This document shows positions 1 through 26,530 of a DNA stretch of 64,000 bases, in pieces. The notes below the pieces were generated by a model that saw only the letters and a program-made list of their open reading frames with translations, did no database searches and was not told where the DNA came from. The position numbers and the translations under genes are program-made. The stretch's first letter is position 1, and each line of letters opens with the position of its first letter. The DNA comes from Syngnathus acus (Eukaryota > Chordata > Actinopteri > Syngnathiformes > Syngnathidae). The stretch is from the NCBI RefSeq assembly GCF_901709675.1, contig NC_051092.1, positions 6,080,491-6,144,490 of the forward strand, in the 5' to 3' direction.

Positions 1-13758
<13,758 letters not shown>

Positions 13759-14195
13759 GAACGAGACCAAGATTGTGATTTCTCGTTTGACCCACCTTTG
13801 TTATTTGCAAACGTGAAGCCCGCCTCACTCTTTCCCTTGTTCTTTCGCCATTTAAGAGGCCGTGCGACACATTAACAATGGCAATGAGAATAATTTAGAA
13901 TTGAGATTTTACTGTTAGAATGTACCGTAAACAGTTTCATCCCTAGCGTGGACACTGTGAGTCCTTGTAAATACTGTTTGTATGTACTAATGTAATGTCC
14001 TTGTTTAATGCCAAGACATTTTCTTTGGAACACGAGTCCAGAGCTAACGGCGTCAGGAAAAGCGCTTCAGACCACATTCTTAGTTCTTCATCCCACTGAA
14101 GCAAATTCTTGCTGCGCAGGGTTGAGAGCATGCCATTACATTCATGATTGTTTTTATTTTGGTCACGCAAATAAAGTTTACATTGCCTAACATGC
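13759..14195 (+). other. ckap5: ckap5 3' untranslated region
   Basis: Follows the TAG stop and ends about 20 nt past the AATAAA at 14170-14175. No coding content is seen. Confidence 0.65.
14170..14175 (+). terminator. ckap5: ckap5 polyadenylation signal
   Basis: Canonical AATAAA about 410 nt after the ckap5 stop, followed by T-rich sequence (ttacatttttcc) that could serve as the downstream element. Confidence 0.65.
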
Positions 14196-14536
14196 TCCTT
14201 AATTACATTTTTCCCCCCAAGGATTTTTCCTTACAAATATTTGTATTTATAATTTTTCTTCTCCAACTTGCAGTACTTGGTGTTTCGGTATGCGATACTG
14301 TAATTTAAAAATACAATACGTACGTCCACACTGCATACACATGATCTGTGCAAGTCTGAAGTGACAATTCCTTAAGACTGTTGTCCAAACCTTTGCCTCG
14401 GAAGGCTGCATACAGAAAGATAGGACGAAGGACCCGTTTGACATTTATTTATTTTTACTTGAATTTTTCGAACATGGTGAAGTCAATCCAACTAGCAATT
14501 TCCGTGTTTTCCGCACCATAAGGCACTTCGGGTTAA

Positions 14537-14735
14537 GTTCATATTAATACTTTGTTATACACTCTTTGTTGGCCAATGACAGAGGTCAAACGTTTTCAGT
14601 AAGTCTTCGAGGAGATCTGCATGGCGGAATGGGCCAAAATACCAGCAACGGTGAGTGAAAATCTTGGGAAGACTTCCTGAAAACTTTTGACCTCTATCAT
14701 TGCCAATGAAGAGTGTATTACAAAGTATTATGAAC
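14537..14735. repeat. ~200-bp imperfect inverted repeat (hairpin MITE-like)
   Basis: Arms 14537 to about 14607 and about 14668 to 14735 are reverse complements with a few mismatches: gttcatattaatactttg on the left, caaagtattatgaac closing on the right, with gaggtcaaacgttttca pairing to tgaaaacttttgacctc. The loop is about 60 nt. It lies between the convergent ckap5 and dbx1 genes, and nearby 14503 carries a MITE-like end (ccgtgttttccgcaccataa). The rest of 14200-15400 is otherwise featureless. Confidence 0.7.
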
Positions 14736-15404
14736 TTTTGTTATTGACCAAACACCTATTTTCCACCATGATTCGCAAATAAATTCCTTAAAAATCAGAC
14801 AGTGATTTTCCGGGTTTCTTTTTTTTCCTTTTGTCTCTCATAGTTGAAGTGTACCTATAATGTTAATTACAGGCATCGCTCATCTTGTAAGTGGGAGAAC
14901 ATGCACAATTGGTGGCTGACTAAATACATATTTGCCCCACTGTATGTATTTAAAATAGACGGACAGGATATAACGTGTTCATGATTCACAGGTAGGGGTT
15001 TCCTCTGGCCACTAGAGGTCACTAAGGAGTTAGTGACGGATTACTGTCTCCCGATGCTGTCACCCTCTACTCTTGACCCTCTCCGGGATTTGTTTTCTTT
15101 TTTCCACAGTTATGTGCAGTTTGCATCAGGTACCGACTTTACTCCTGTCATCACTTATTTCATTATTAGTTTGATGGTTGTTGGTTCGTTCTTTCTTCAG
15201 CAAAATTATTAGATTTATTGAGCTATTCTTTCGTTGGTCAGCAAACCATTGATCAATTCAAGTAAGAAGTCATGAACTTTCATCCATTCATTTTTAACAC
15301 CTCATCAATTGTGTGTAAAAATAAAAGTGGCATCTTCATATTTATAGATGAAATGGCTATTATTTTGAATGTAGTATGTATTTTACATTTGATTTGAAAT
15401 GGTT

Positions 15405-15500
15405 CAGGGTGTACCGGCCTACTGCATGAAGACTGCTGGGATAGGCACTGGCACACCTGCAACCATTGTGTGGATCATCCATCCATCCATCCATCCATCC
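15405..15500 (+). mobile_element. L2-like LINE 3'-tail fragment with (ATCC)n
   Basis: Contains gaagactgctgggatagg followed by the ATCC run at 15477-15500, the degenerate 3' end of a common fish L2-type LINE. Heavily truncated, with no reading frame. Confidence 0.6.
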
Positions 15501-15823
15501 AATAAAAAATAAATGAATGAATAGTCCTTAATTCAATGACAGAAGTTAAAAATTGTATATGTTGTCTATCAAATTTTGTCCATACAAACACTCCAGTAAG
15601 CATCAGAACAAAACAATGCGTCGACCTCCAACATGGCAGTTGCGGGCATGTCCATATATGCCCGCAATATAGATGTGACGTCAAGGCAAAACTATCTGTA
15701 AACCTCAGTTTGAATGAATGTTTTTGGCATATTGATGAGCAATTGGGAAATTACTGGAAAGTTTTCTGTGCTGACAAAAATTGTTTGTAATTTATGACAT
15801 ACATTCACTGGACTTTTTCAAGA

Positions 15824-15829
15824 TTTATT
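15824..15829 (-). terminator. dbx1: Candidate dbx1 polyadenylation signal
   Basis: TTTATT on the + strand is AATAAA on the - strand, about 300 nt beyond the dbx1 stop codon. The stretch 15830-16130 would be the 3' UTR. Confidence 0.4.
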
Positions 15830-16130
15830 TACGAAAATAAAGGAAACAAATATAGTCCGCTGAATCAATTGTATCTTTTGGAGTTAAAAAAAAAATAGGC
15901 TATCCTACAGATAGTCAATCTAAATTGGCTCCATATATTTTTTTACAGTGTGTACACAATATGTTGAACTAAATATAAAAAGTCAAATAAAACACTATAC
16001 ACAAATAGTGATTAGACGCTGATAGAATACAGTCAATTCACAACGCCACCAGACGTTCTTGTGGCTTTGCTCCTGACACGGTAAGGCAACTGTCGTGCAA
16101 AGAATGAGTCTTTTTTTTTTGATCATTTTC

Positions 16131-19100
16131 TTATGAAACTGTGATTTCTTCACTTTCTGACTCTGATGGTTTACTGCACTCTGACGGAGAGGAGCGATGC
16201 TGGTGGTAGTGATGATGATGAAGAGGATGGGGAAGATGTGACTCCTGGCTCTGTCCTTGGCTGCTAGCTGCAATCCTCTCAAGCCCACCGTGGCAGTAGA
16301 CGCTGCCCACATCCGTGAGGTCTGGGTTGGGGTTAGTTTTGGTGGGCAGGGTCTGCTGACGGCAACCTCCTGTCGACAGCAGCTCTCTTTCTTTTGAGTT
16401 CCTCCATTTCATCCTCCGGTTCTGAAACCAGATCTTTACCTATGAGAACAAACAAAGATCCTGTTTGTCTTATTGTATGAGATGCATATAACAGCAGCTG
16501 AAAAATGGATGACCTTTGACCATTAACTACTGAATGCCAACCCATTGGGCTAGGCTGTTCTTTACTTATGTTGTCTCTGGTTTGTGTTGAAGAAAATAAC
16601 TTCTATAGCTCACCCATGGTTGCTGCGTTCAACGGTTTACACTTAGTTTTTTTCCTTACTGCAGTGACTAAAACGTAAATCTGCATGTAAAGAAGTTCAA
16701 GCGTGTGTATATTTTGTACAGAAGAAATGTTCATGTCAACCAAATGCACAAAGTACTTCTATATATACGTACCTGTGAGTCTTTGAGTCCCAGTTTACTA
16801 GCTAACTTCTTCCTGTCGGGCTTGCTGATATACTTTTGCTTCTGGAAAGTTCTTTCCAGGGCCTTTCTCTGAAGGTCTGAGAAGACGGCACGTCGCAGCA
16901 TGCCCCTTCTTGGCTTCCCTCTGGGGACCAGAGGCCATGAAAAGGTTCCTGGGACAGGGACCACAGAGGAGGAGGAAGCTGAAGCGACAAAATGTAAAAC
17001 AGAATTTAAGGTAAACACATTTATAATACATGTATATACAGTTATGAGTATATAATGGACTTGACATCAGTTCTTGGTGTGGTATGAGTACCACTTGTGG
17101 TGGGTGGGCCAAAGAATCACCCAATTAAAAAAAAACATGAATTACAATAAAACACATTGAAATGAAGCTTGTAGCCATGCATAGTACAGTTAGTTCAAAC
17201 TTTTTTTTTCCCTTTTTAAATCCACTACTGTGCTTTTGTACTTTCAGGTACGGTAATGCCGTTTTCTTTATCCTTATGAACTGGTTGTTTTTAAACGTAC
17301 ACTTAAAATGTTTATGATCAAAACATTCTAATTAAATCATGACTTAAATAGCCCCTATATTGAAGCACAGTGGCTGGCTGTACTTAGTGAGGGCCATTGC
17401 TCTGAAGGTTACATTGTAGTCTCATTAACATACAGTAAATACAACCATTTATTTTGCTACTGCTCATATAACTCAAGTAAAAGAGAATGTGATGCTATCC
17501 ATCAAATGACTTTACAGAGTGAACATTTTCTGTCGTCTCTTGGCTGCTTTTGCCATTGGTAGAGTAGCGCTCTTGCTGTCAGTAGTCGGAGCAAGTCAGG
17601 ACTTTCATCGTCTTGACTCTGCCTCAAATAGAATTGTCCTCCCTGAAATGTGATGTTTAAAAGTCCAATTTGTCAAGTGGCGCAAACAGAGCCAATGCTA
17701 ATGAGACCGGTTCTCCAAAGCTCAGCTCACACTACCTCTAATGAAGCATGAAGAAGGATTGTATAGGCTGCAAACGCATAGAGAAAGCTGATTGTGTTTC
17801 AAAGAATTGCGCGGAGAAGGCTGTCGACATGCCAGTATATTACAGGCCCATTAAAGGCAGGTCAGTATAATGTGCTACTGTTAAAAGGCTTGAGCTGCTG
17901 GGCTCTTAGAGATGTTGCCAGTTATGTACTTGCCTTCATGACCTAATGCAGATGTCAAAAGCTTCATGTCCCTACAAAGTCATCCAGTATTTTTTTTCCT
18001 TTTAATTTTGAGGTGAAGTGAGGATATGCACAGAGTTGCTTGTCTGTACACACAGCATAGAACTATTGTAGTGATACATACTGTAGCTCTAGAATAAAAT
18101 CTACAAAGTGTATGTGTGGGTGGGTGGGTGGGAGTCGTGGCTCCTATTGGTCACGGTACAGGGAGTTTTGTGAGAGCTTGGTGGGAAAACGACAGCGCGT
18201 GAAGAGGCACTGAGTTCCCGAGCTGGGAAGATACCCGCCTCACATTTAAACCATGACAAACGGCACTTATATATATGGAGCGTGACAAACTAGACTAATT
18301 TGTAGATAACAACAACTGGTGCTAATGTCAGCAGTCAGATTGTCTCCTAAATAGGTCTTCAAATTGGCGGAGCTGGTTTCGTGCTGTCCGTGGTATTCCC
18401 ATGCTAAGAGGCTGACAATGTCTTGAAAATGAAAACTCGGAATTGGCAGTATTTTAAATGTGTGACTTTTTTTTTTTTTTTTTAGTTTCTCAAACTATGA
18501 GGTGTAACTTACAAAATTCAAAGAGAATTGGATATGCAATTTATTGTCCTAAATGTTCCTATAGTTTCATTTTACTAAGTAACCTGCACACATGAATCAA
18601 TTCCAAGTTTACAAAGACAATCATACTCAATTTGACAGATACTGTTAGAGCAATGTTAATAGAAATGTTTATTTATCTCAAATTTAATTCTTGGCTGCTT
18701 GTATGAATTTGTAGAGCTGCTAGAACTCCCACCTGTGAAATATGAAGCTCTGATGAAAGGAGATGAAAGAAGACTTGCATCCAAGAATGGTAGCGGGAAA
18801 GATTTTGTCTGCAAACTGTGGACTGGAGGAGAAGAACAACCTGGAAAAAAAAATTCAAGGTGTGTCACAGTTATGCTGTCACATTTGTTTCCCTCTGAGG
18901 GTCGGTTATGATTGTGACGCAACATAAATACACTACTCATCATATATCTATAATTACATTATCCCCTAAATTCAATTATCATTATTCCCAAAAAAATTTG
19001 CATATGTGTTTGTTGATATAATTAAAATAAATAAAATATAAATAAATAAAATAAAAATAAAGTAAACCTCTGTCAAAACTCATTTGAAGATGCTCCATAG

Positions 19101-20662
19101 TTTTTGTAGGTAATGTGGCAGACTATAAAGAATATAAATGATCATGATACAGTATTACCGTTTTTTTCCGTGTATAATGCGCCCCCATGTATAATACGCA
19201 CCCTAAAAATGGCATGTTGATGCTGGAAAAAAGCCTGTACCCATGTATAATACGCACCCAATTTTTTTTTTTTTTTTTTTAAATTTTTTTTTTTTTTAAG
19301 TCCCAATGATCGTCACACGCGCAGGGAGGCAATGGGTCCCATTTTTATAGTCTTTGGTATGGTCTTAACTAGGCTGGATGTATTTTTTTTTTGTTGGCGT
19401 TGATTTCTCCGACTGCCCGTAAAGGCACCACCGCGATCAGATGAAAAGAGAGGAAAGTGACGTGCGGACATGTGAAAAAGGCGGCTCTGTATGGGAGAGA
19501 CGTTGAAGAGGAATAAAAACACCCTTGGAAACCAAAACTTGCCCCTCGTCGTGACTCGGAGCCGCAACAAATGTTTCGGATTTGTGTAGGGTACATTGTG
19601 ACAGCAAACGAGCAGGTGATCGAGCAAGCGTCTGATACGAGAGCATTGCGTTCGTATGGAGCGTGTTTGAAGTGAACAGCAGAGACGAAAGGAACATGGC
19701 AAAGTGTTGTGAAATAAAATATTACCTGTAATACGCATTTTGTTATTTGCTGATTGTATTAAACTATCACATTCATTGTCAGTCAAGAAGAGAAGAGGAC
19801 TATTATCCCTTCTTTGACGAAATGACCAGAGCACAGTACAAACACACTATTGTCGGTCAGTCCTGTTGTTGGTTTTGTTGTACCATGATTTTCTTAAAAA
19901 AAAAAAAAAAAAAAAATTTAAAAAAAAAATTAAAAAAAATTTGTACCCATGTATAATGCGCACCCCAGATTTTAGGACAATAAATTAGTTAAATTTTGCG
20001 CATTATACACGGAAAAAAACGGTAATTGATATTATTTGTAGGACCTGTGACTCTAAATATTCATAGATCTTAATGAAACGGAATTATGTATTTTTATTCG
20101 AATGTCACATGGTCCAGAAGTCGAATTAGTTTGAGATAATAAATACATCATTTTATGAGTACACATATTTCTATTAGAGCTAATAGATTTTTAAAAAATC
20201 TATTTTTTAAATCTAATTTAAAAATAAATACTGCACTGTATAGTAGTCCAAGCACGATCTAATTTCCACCAATATAATGAGTTTCTTACCACTCCTGGTT
20301 GATGGTGCCAGTATGGCACTGACGCCGAATTTAAGACAATTCGAGGCCGGACATGCGGACTGTGTGGCGCCACCCCCGCTGTGGTTCGGCTGCCCGGAGC
20401 ACTGAAACACTGAGCGGGCAGTGCTCGGTCCCAACGCCCGGTGCGAGACGCCCTGCTCTGGGCTCAGCGAGAGGACTTCCCCGGGGTTTGCAACCGAGAA
20501 TGTCCGCTGTATGTAGCTGTACGCCGGTTGGCTGATTCGAAGGAGATCTTCCACCCTGTAGCCTGAGGGCGGTGACCGGGGAAGATGGCAGGTCAGAGCG
20601 GCCGGGGGACGCAACAGGTCCGAGTAGAGAGGATGTGGCAAGGCGCTGCACGGAAACATCAT
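16131..20662 (-). CDS. dbx1: Developing brain homeobox protein Dbx1
   Basis: Nuclear homeodomain transcription factor that patterns ventral interneuron progenitors (V0 domain) in the neural tube (family knowledge). Four exons on the - strand: 20662-20290, 18840-18733, 16978-16773, 16439-16131; phases join and the 996 coding bases give 331 residues (human DBX1 343). Start chosen at the ATGATG at 20662-20657, giving MMFP as in the family. VEDLLRIS (about residues 37-44) is the eh1-like repressor motif; LKFGVSAIL is the conserved block before exon 2; FSWP precedes the homeodomain at about 186-245, with KQKYISKPDRKKLASKLGLK and the recognition helix VKIWFQNRRMKW split by the exon 3/4 intron (Gln50, Asn51). 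The tail has a His-rich stretch and ends in acidic SESEEITVS, as in DBX1. KPDRKKLASKL and this C-terminus separate it from Dbx2. Paralogue a or b cannot be decided. Confidence 0.93.
19158..20022. mobile_element. DNA transposon with perfect 25-bp terminal inverted repeats, copy B
   Basis: Left end CCGTTTTTTTCCGTGTATAA and right end are exact reverse complements over 25 bp. TA flanks both sides (19156-19157 and 20023-20024). It shares its interior with copy A at 3054-3872 (about 19570-19750 versus 3269-3440). It also carries a fragment at about 19300-19366 (tcccaatgatcgtcacac joined to ggcaatgggtcccattttta) that matches both ends of the repeat at 35299-35616, so it looks composite. A 173-codon open frame inside has no recognisable protein motif. 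It sits in dbx1 intron 1. Confidence 0.8.
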
Positions 20663-20714
20663 GGCTGGGCCCTGCAGGCAAAAAGTTTGTTCTTGGGTGG
20701 TGATTAGTTGCAAC

Positions 20715-20836
20715 TTTTATAGAAGCGATGTTGGCTGGCAAGTTCACCGCCCCAGCCCGTCATCGGAGTGGATGAGCCTTCGAGAAGGTCCATTACCGGG
20801 GATTGGTCAACGCGTCTCTGCTCCTGGCCTGATTGG
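20715..20836 (-). promoter_or_regulatory. dbx1: Candidate dbx1 core promoter (TATA and two CCAAT boxes)
   Basis: Reading the - strand: TATAAAA at 20721-20715, CCAAT at 20806-20802 and another CCAAT at 20836-20832. The TATA-CCAAT spacing is about 80 bp. A start site near 20690 would leave a short leader before the ATG at 20662. Sequence inference only. Confidence 0.45.
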
Positions 20837-23070
20837 ACTTGGGCTCTTTTTTTTTTTTTTTTTTTTTGCGCCTATCTCATTCAAACTTTTGGAGTTAGTG
20901 CGGGGGACGGGGGAGTCGTATATGAGATGGGTCATTATAGAAATAGAAATACAATTATCTTGATGATGTCATTTCTGCTGAGTTATATATCTCACAATTT
21001 CTTTCTCTGCCTCTGAGTGTACCTAAAAAGGTTTTAGTAACAGGGTTATTCAATTTTTGCAATTAAACAAAATGTTTCACTCATTGAACTCTTGTTGTAG
21101 CTGTTGATGAATAAATTGGTGAAGAGAGAGGGATACGAGAAATAAAAAGATATATTGCAAAGTACCGCTACAGTTTGATTTAGGACAACTTTAATTTGCA
21201 CGCGTGCAGCGATTATTTCAATTCTGGATTGAGTCACATAGATAGCTCAAGTCGATTGAAATATCATTTTTCATGAGTATGTTATTATCAACATGTTTGA
21301 GTTGAAAGAGGTGATAGGTGGACAAAAGCGCTTTTTTAAAGAGCTCATGTGGGACAAGAGCCATGAGTCCCAGGGGGCACGTGACAAGATGCGTGACTAA
21401 TGTTATTTCACTCCGTCGATCATCCTTATAAATTTCATCATTTAACCAACAGGAAATCTCAATCAGTGTAAATTCTTATTTGGTGATTTTGACTGATGTT
21501 TTTAATCTTCATGCCCCCATAAAATTAATTAGCGCTTATCTTTACATCCAAATGACCAAAACACCCTCCGTGTTATTTCTGGAATACAATGGTCATTATT
21601 AGGTTTATTTTAATTCATGGTTTTGAACTATGCAGTAACTTATGTTCACTAAACATATATGATTAGCCTGAGTGAATAATGTACTGTATAAAACCATGGT
21701 TTAGATATTACTGGTGTAACCGTAATGAACATGCATTTTTTAAATGTGTACATATGTCTTCACCAACAACTCAAGCAATATTGTAGGTTATTTCCAATCC
21801 CACAGTTGCTGTTGAGCTTCAATGGCTTTATTTATATATATATATATAAATATGCTGTATAAATAAAATTGTATTGTGTTAAATTGCACTGTATATCATT
21901 GCAGTTGATTAGAGAGATGTTAATTTTACTGGTATTATTTCTTTAAATCATACAAAAACAAAATCTTCATAGTTTAAAATGAATTGTTTGGTTAATATTA
22001 AAATTTGAGGCACACTCATAGCAAGAAACACAACTAACAAACAGTGATCATGTGCATTATGAAACGGAGTAGATTTAAAAAAAAAAAAACATTTTGAATA
22101 CTATAATTAAAGTCCATAAGAAAGGTAATTTATGATGGAAGTAGCTCATAGAAGAATAAATAGAACCCAATGATAAGCAGAATAGCAACGTTACACTACG
22201 ACTATGTGATATACAATAACCTTGACATAGGTATATTACTTTATACATTTTGGACATTCACAAAAACATGTCGTATAAGTTCTGCACATGACTCATTATG
22301 AGGGCATTATGATGAAAGGATCCACTCTTCAACTAAAGGAGGCAATCATTAAGTGTGCAGCTGATTCGCTGAGCACCTGACCTGCTGGGAAATGTGACAC
22401 TTTAACCAAAACTTCTTTCAAAGGGAAAGAACCAGAAATTATTATGTTCAAAGCATTTTATTCCTTCACAAAATCCCTCTTTTGTATTGAAGTAGAGCAG
22501 ATGGTTCTCTGGGAAGGAAAGTGGACATCAGCAGAACTAATTTCTCCTCCTGGGTCGAAAAACAGAACAGCCTGCACTGAGATTCTTAACAAACGTAACA
22601 GCTGTTAGTGAATTAAACACCAGTCAAGATTCATTTTAAAGCTCTTTGCCTGGAGAAGTCCTCCAACATCAACCCTCCCCTATAACTGCCTCACTTGATA
22701 ACACATGCAAAGAAGGTCACACAAGTGAGGCTGTGTCAGTGGGGATGTAATTGTTCTTTAATACTCATGCCGATGCATTAACTCTTGATTGCTATTAATG
22801 AACAAATGGGCAGGGTAACTTGAAGGCTAATTAATACACCAGACAACTTAAGGTTTGCCAAACTGATGAGAAAACATCCTGTGTATGTCAAAGTTGATTA
22901 TATGACAACATCAACAAATCAAATGTATCTTATCTATATCGTAATGTTTGTGAATGAGACATAACGATCCAACCCTTGCGCCTTAGTATTATAACACTCA
23001 AAACTATTCATAAACTACCTTGTCATGACCGCATAGCAAAACAATGTGGGTGGGTAATAGAAAATGACAT
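20837..23070. other. Gene-free AT-rich interval upstream of dbx1
   Basis: No coding exon, RNA gene or recognisable transposon. It has a T-run at about 20848-20867 and a short (TA)n at about 21834-21847. The block 22270-22880 is free of simple repeats and rich in ATTA/TAAT homeodomain cores (clustered at 22745-22845), which makes it a candidate conserved non-coding element. Confidence 0.5.
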
Positions 23071-23297
23071 GCATCCATCCATCCATCCATCCATCCATCC
23101 ATCCATCCATCCATCCATCCATCCATCCATCCATCCATCCATCCATCCATCCATCCATCCATCCATCCATCCATCCATCCATCCATCCATCCCTCCCTCC
23201 ATCCATCCCTCCATCCATCCCTCCATCCCTCCCTCCCTCCATCCATCTTCTTCCGCTTATCCGGGGTCGGGTCGCGGGGGCAGCAGCTTCAGGGGGG
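23071..23297. repeat. (ATCC)n microsatellite with fish repeat tail
   Basis: About 177 bp of ATCC repeats with CTCC variants up to 23247, then cttccgcttatccggggtcg and gcgggggcagcagcttcag, a common fish LINE-tail junction. Open frames across it (HPSI or MDGW repeats) are microsatellite translation, not genes. Confidence 0.85.
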
Positions 23298-24589
23298 ACT
23301 GACATGCAATAAAATGCAATATATTATTGATTATGACAGTATTAATATTATTACCTATTATGCATTCATGGATAACTAGTCATTTGCAAAATTCTGATTG
23401 GGGTTTCCTACCAAAACAAAAATGGCAATGCGTACGTTTAACCACTTCTTCATCTCAAAATACTTCAAAATCATGTTTTCTCTTGGCATGCCTGTCTGTC
23501 TGTCTGTCTCTCTCCCTCTCGTTCTCTCTCTCCCTCTCTCTCTCTCCCCGAGCATCTGTTTCCAGGCGGTGTGGAACAGAGTGGATTAGTGGGGCCCTGG
23601 GTGTCGAAGAGCAGCGACAAGCATTAAAACCATATTAACTTTCCATTAAACATCACCTCGCTGTGTAGTGGGTGAGAGAGACAAGGCGGTGAACAAAGCT
23701 GCTTAGAGTGCAACAGAGAGACAGAGCGCACCTGTTCTCTCAGTGTAATGTACACTGAAAAAGATAACCAAATACAATGCCTTTGTCAGACATTGTGATT
23801 GTACAAATAGAGTGGATTTAGATCAACTGAAAAAGATTCATAATTTTCATCAAATCCCAAGTTTCACCCATGAGTTATTGAAGAACTTGGCGGAACTGTT
23901 CACTTGACAGATCTGTGATGTTTCAAGCCAACTTTATGTCATCCACCCATGTAAATTGTACTTTCTTCGAAATACTTTGTGCACTTTGACCTGCCCTGAA
24001 CTCAAACCAATCAGTGTCTTCTTCCGCCATGTCAAGGGCTACTAGCACAACACTTGGAAATAAGCAGAATCTCTTTGATTGGTGGCGAAAAACAACTGTG
24101 TTCACACCCACAACTTCGCAAAACACAACTTTTAAAATGCAGCATTGCATGGGTCTGTGAAATGACCAAAACTTGTTTACAGTGTTTGTTGCACCTGATT
24201 TACACTGGACAGGAAAATAGAGCCCCAGAAGTTTGGATTCGAGCACGGTACCGTTTCCCGGCATAGTTGAAAGGGTTGGATTAGCAACCAAACATGGATG
24301 CGTCATGTCAGTTTCAAACAGTTGCAAATGTTTGCATGAGAGAAATAATACACAAACAAAATACAATGATGTGTTAATCAGTTAGCCACTGTGCTGCTAG
24401 TTGGGCTGGTGTGTATAATGTGAAGAAAAACAGATGACAAAGAGGGCAAGTATTTACTCTCTTTGAATACGATTCCTGTAACATTTTATAAAAAGCTGTG
24501 ACCGCAGCAACAAAAGACAGGAAAAGTTGAGTAATGCTAAAAAAAACACCAACCTGTTTGGAGCATTCCACAGGTAAACAGATTGATTG
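23298..24589. other. Non-coding interval
   Basis: Holds a (TGTC)n(TC)n microsatellite at about 23496-23548. A 147-codon chance frame on the - strand (23923-24366) lacks recognisable motifs. Nothing else is identified. Confidence 0.45.
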
Positions 24590-24743
24590 ACAGTTGAATT
24601 ATTGAGTGTAAAAGGAGCATCCCGAAAGGCTCCGTCGTTCACAGGCAAGCACGGCGCAAGTTTTACTACTTTGTGAACAAGTGCATGAGCAAATAGTCCA
24701 ACAGTTGAAAAACAATGTTTCTCAAAGGACAATTGCAAAGAAT
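24590..24743 (+). pseudogene. Tc1-like transposase remnant (N-terminal helix-turn-helix)
   Basis: At 24675-24743 the frame reads EQVHEQIVQQLKNN followed by VSQRTIAKN, which matches the DNA-binding helix-turn-helix start of Tc1-like transposases in fish. The block from about 24590 also looks like the usual leader of this family. It breaks off after about 23 codons, so it is a dead fragment. Family assignment is from memory. Confidence 0.6.
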
Positions 24744-26407
24744 TCCGTGCTTTTATTTACTGTGGTTGATAATATTGTCAAAAAAGAATGAAAAATATAT
24801 TGCCCTTAAATCACAGTTTTCCTGTATGTCCTCAAAAGAGGCATTGATGAAACAATTTTTTTTTTTTAAAAATAACCTTTTTTTTTTCTGGGCTCATTCA
24901 CAGAGAAACCAGGCAAGCAAATTGCTTTTTATAGTCACTGCTTCAATAATTCATTCGCTGGATGCCTCAAACTTTGCGCTGTGAAATGCTCATTAGCCAA
25001 CCCCATGAATTTTCATCGGTGTCAGAGTGTGAGAACGTCCCTAGCCTGAATTCATGCGTGCAACAAAAGTGAAAGTGCACCAAAGCAATTAGACTGTGTT
25101 GCAGACAAATATGAGAAGTAGCATGCCTCTGTGTCCCCATCATTGGGGTACTTGTGACACATAGCATGCTCATTAGTTGCAGATTGGTCATGGGAGCTAA
25201 GAGCATCACATCACTGTTCCACAATCGCTGCCGTTATAAGAGCAGCCGTTCTTCAATTCAAAAGCCTTTCTGCTTTAATCTCATTGGAGTCTCATAATGT
25301 TCTACGGCCTTTTAGTGATGGTCTTAAAGAACCTGGCAGGTTGTTTAGAAGGGAGCTTGTAAACGTCTGTGGTTAAAATGGGCCCTGGGGTTCAAACACA
25401 AGCCAGTCGCTGCACAAGCAGAAGGAGGGGCGCCGATTTGCTTGTCAAGTTTAGTTTATGTTTTGGTTTTTAAACAGGGTGGGGATAGTGACACACTTTT
25501 TGCAACAACTTGTTGCTTTAGGTCTTTCACTAACGTTGCCTTCTTGCTTTTGGAAAACTGCAGTGACCGATTTCTTCCTCCTTGCATTCCTTCTAAAATG
25601 GGCGCATTAGCGGCGCAGTCCTTGACATGGCACAAGAAGAAATTGATTTGCCGGAGTCCAAGCAGGAGGTTGAAGTGCACAAAGTACGTTTATAAGGAAG
25701 AGCAAGCTGACCGGGGAGATTATAGATCTGTGAAGTGAGCACTCAGAAACCAGCATCTAACTCTGCCGTTTATGCCCTTGTCCATAGCTGTGCTAAGATC
25801 TGATTTTAAAAATATAGTAACAAAGATTTAATAATACTAATGTGTTCAATGAATGGATTTCTACAGTGGGTTAGAGCTTTTGATGCACAACTGTTGCCGT
25901 ATTTATGAATAAAATACAATGACATCCACAACACATCTACACTTTGTGTCCTACCAATACTTAGACGTGGTTCAATCAGTTGTAAAGTTTAGGCGACTTT
26001 CACTTGTCCGGCGAGCTGACCCTTGGTACATTAGAATGTCAAGTGGCAAAACGAGGTTAGACCGGCGTAAAAATCAGAGGTCATGCATAGGTCATGTGAC
26101 ATCTTGCAGACGAAGTACAAGACGCATTTGTCCATCGTTAAAAGCATATTTGGCTTGCAATGGCTGGTGACCACTGGAGTGGGATTAAAAATGGATGATG
26201 GACAAAAGAATATTTTCCTCAGACAAAATGGTGAAACGATCAAATTCAAAACAACTGTTAACTGTAGAAGCTCCAAAGTGTATATAGTAAGTACCGTACA
26301 TATAAATCTGCATTCTAACATTAAAATGTAATTGGAAAAAGTTATTAAAATGAAACAAAGTTATTAAAATTGTTTCTGTTCAATAAAAAGACCAAGGGGA
26401 AGTATGT
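24744..26407. other. Non-coding interval
   Basis: Only T-runs near 24858 and 24889 and chance frames. The block around 25160-25260 is repeat-free and looks unique. No gene is supported. Confidence 0.4.
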
Positions 26408-26530
26408 GAGTGGTTCAACATCAAAACGGGCGTAAAGCAAGGATGCAATATGTCAGAGTTCTTGTTTTTAATTGTGATAGACTGGATTATGAGAAGAACA
26501 GTTCAAGAGAGAGAAAATGGAATTAGATGG
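26408..26530 (+). pseudogene. Non-LTR retrotransposon reverse transcriptase fragment
   Basis: A 41-codon stretch with no stop reads EWFNIKTGVKQGC, then NMSEFLFLIVIDWIMRRT, then VQERENGIRW. This matches the conserved GVRQGC..SP.LF...IDW block of LINE reverse transcriptases, with SP replaced by SE. The frame closes soon after, and the catalytic YADD box expected downstream is absent, so it is a dead relic. Clade not assigned. Confidence 0.7.

Noticed and set aside
19313-19834. 173-codon open frame on the - strand
   Set aside because: Lies wholly inside an inverted-repeat transposon in a dbx1 intron and shows no transposase or other motif.
16131-20662. Assignment as dbx2
   Set aside because: The homeodomain KPDRKKLASKL segment and the acidic EITVS C-terminus follow Dbx1, not Dbx2.
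20331-20747. 138-codon frame overlapping dbx1 exon 1
   Set aside because: Out-of-frame shadow in a GC-rich exon; the other frame gives the conserved Dbx1 N-terminus.
23004-23312. Open frames encoding HPSI and MDGW repeats
   Set aside because: They are translations of the ATCC microsatellite in different frames; no start context, splice logic or homology.
25919-26331. Possible gene from overlapping 80-90 codon frames
   Set aside because: No splice logic or recognisable motif. Only the nearby 26408-26530 stretch has protein similarity, and that is a LINE relic.
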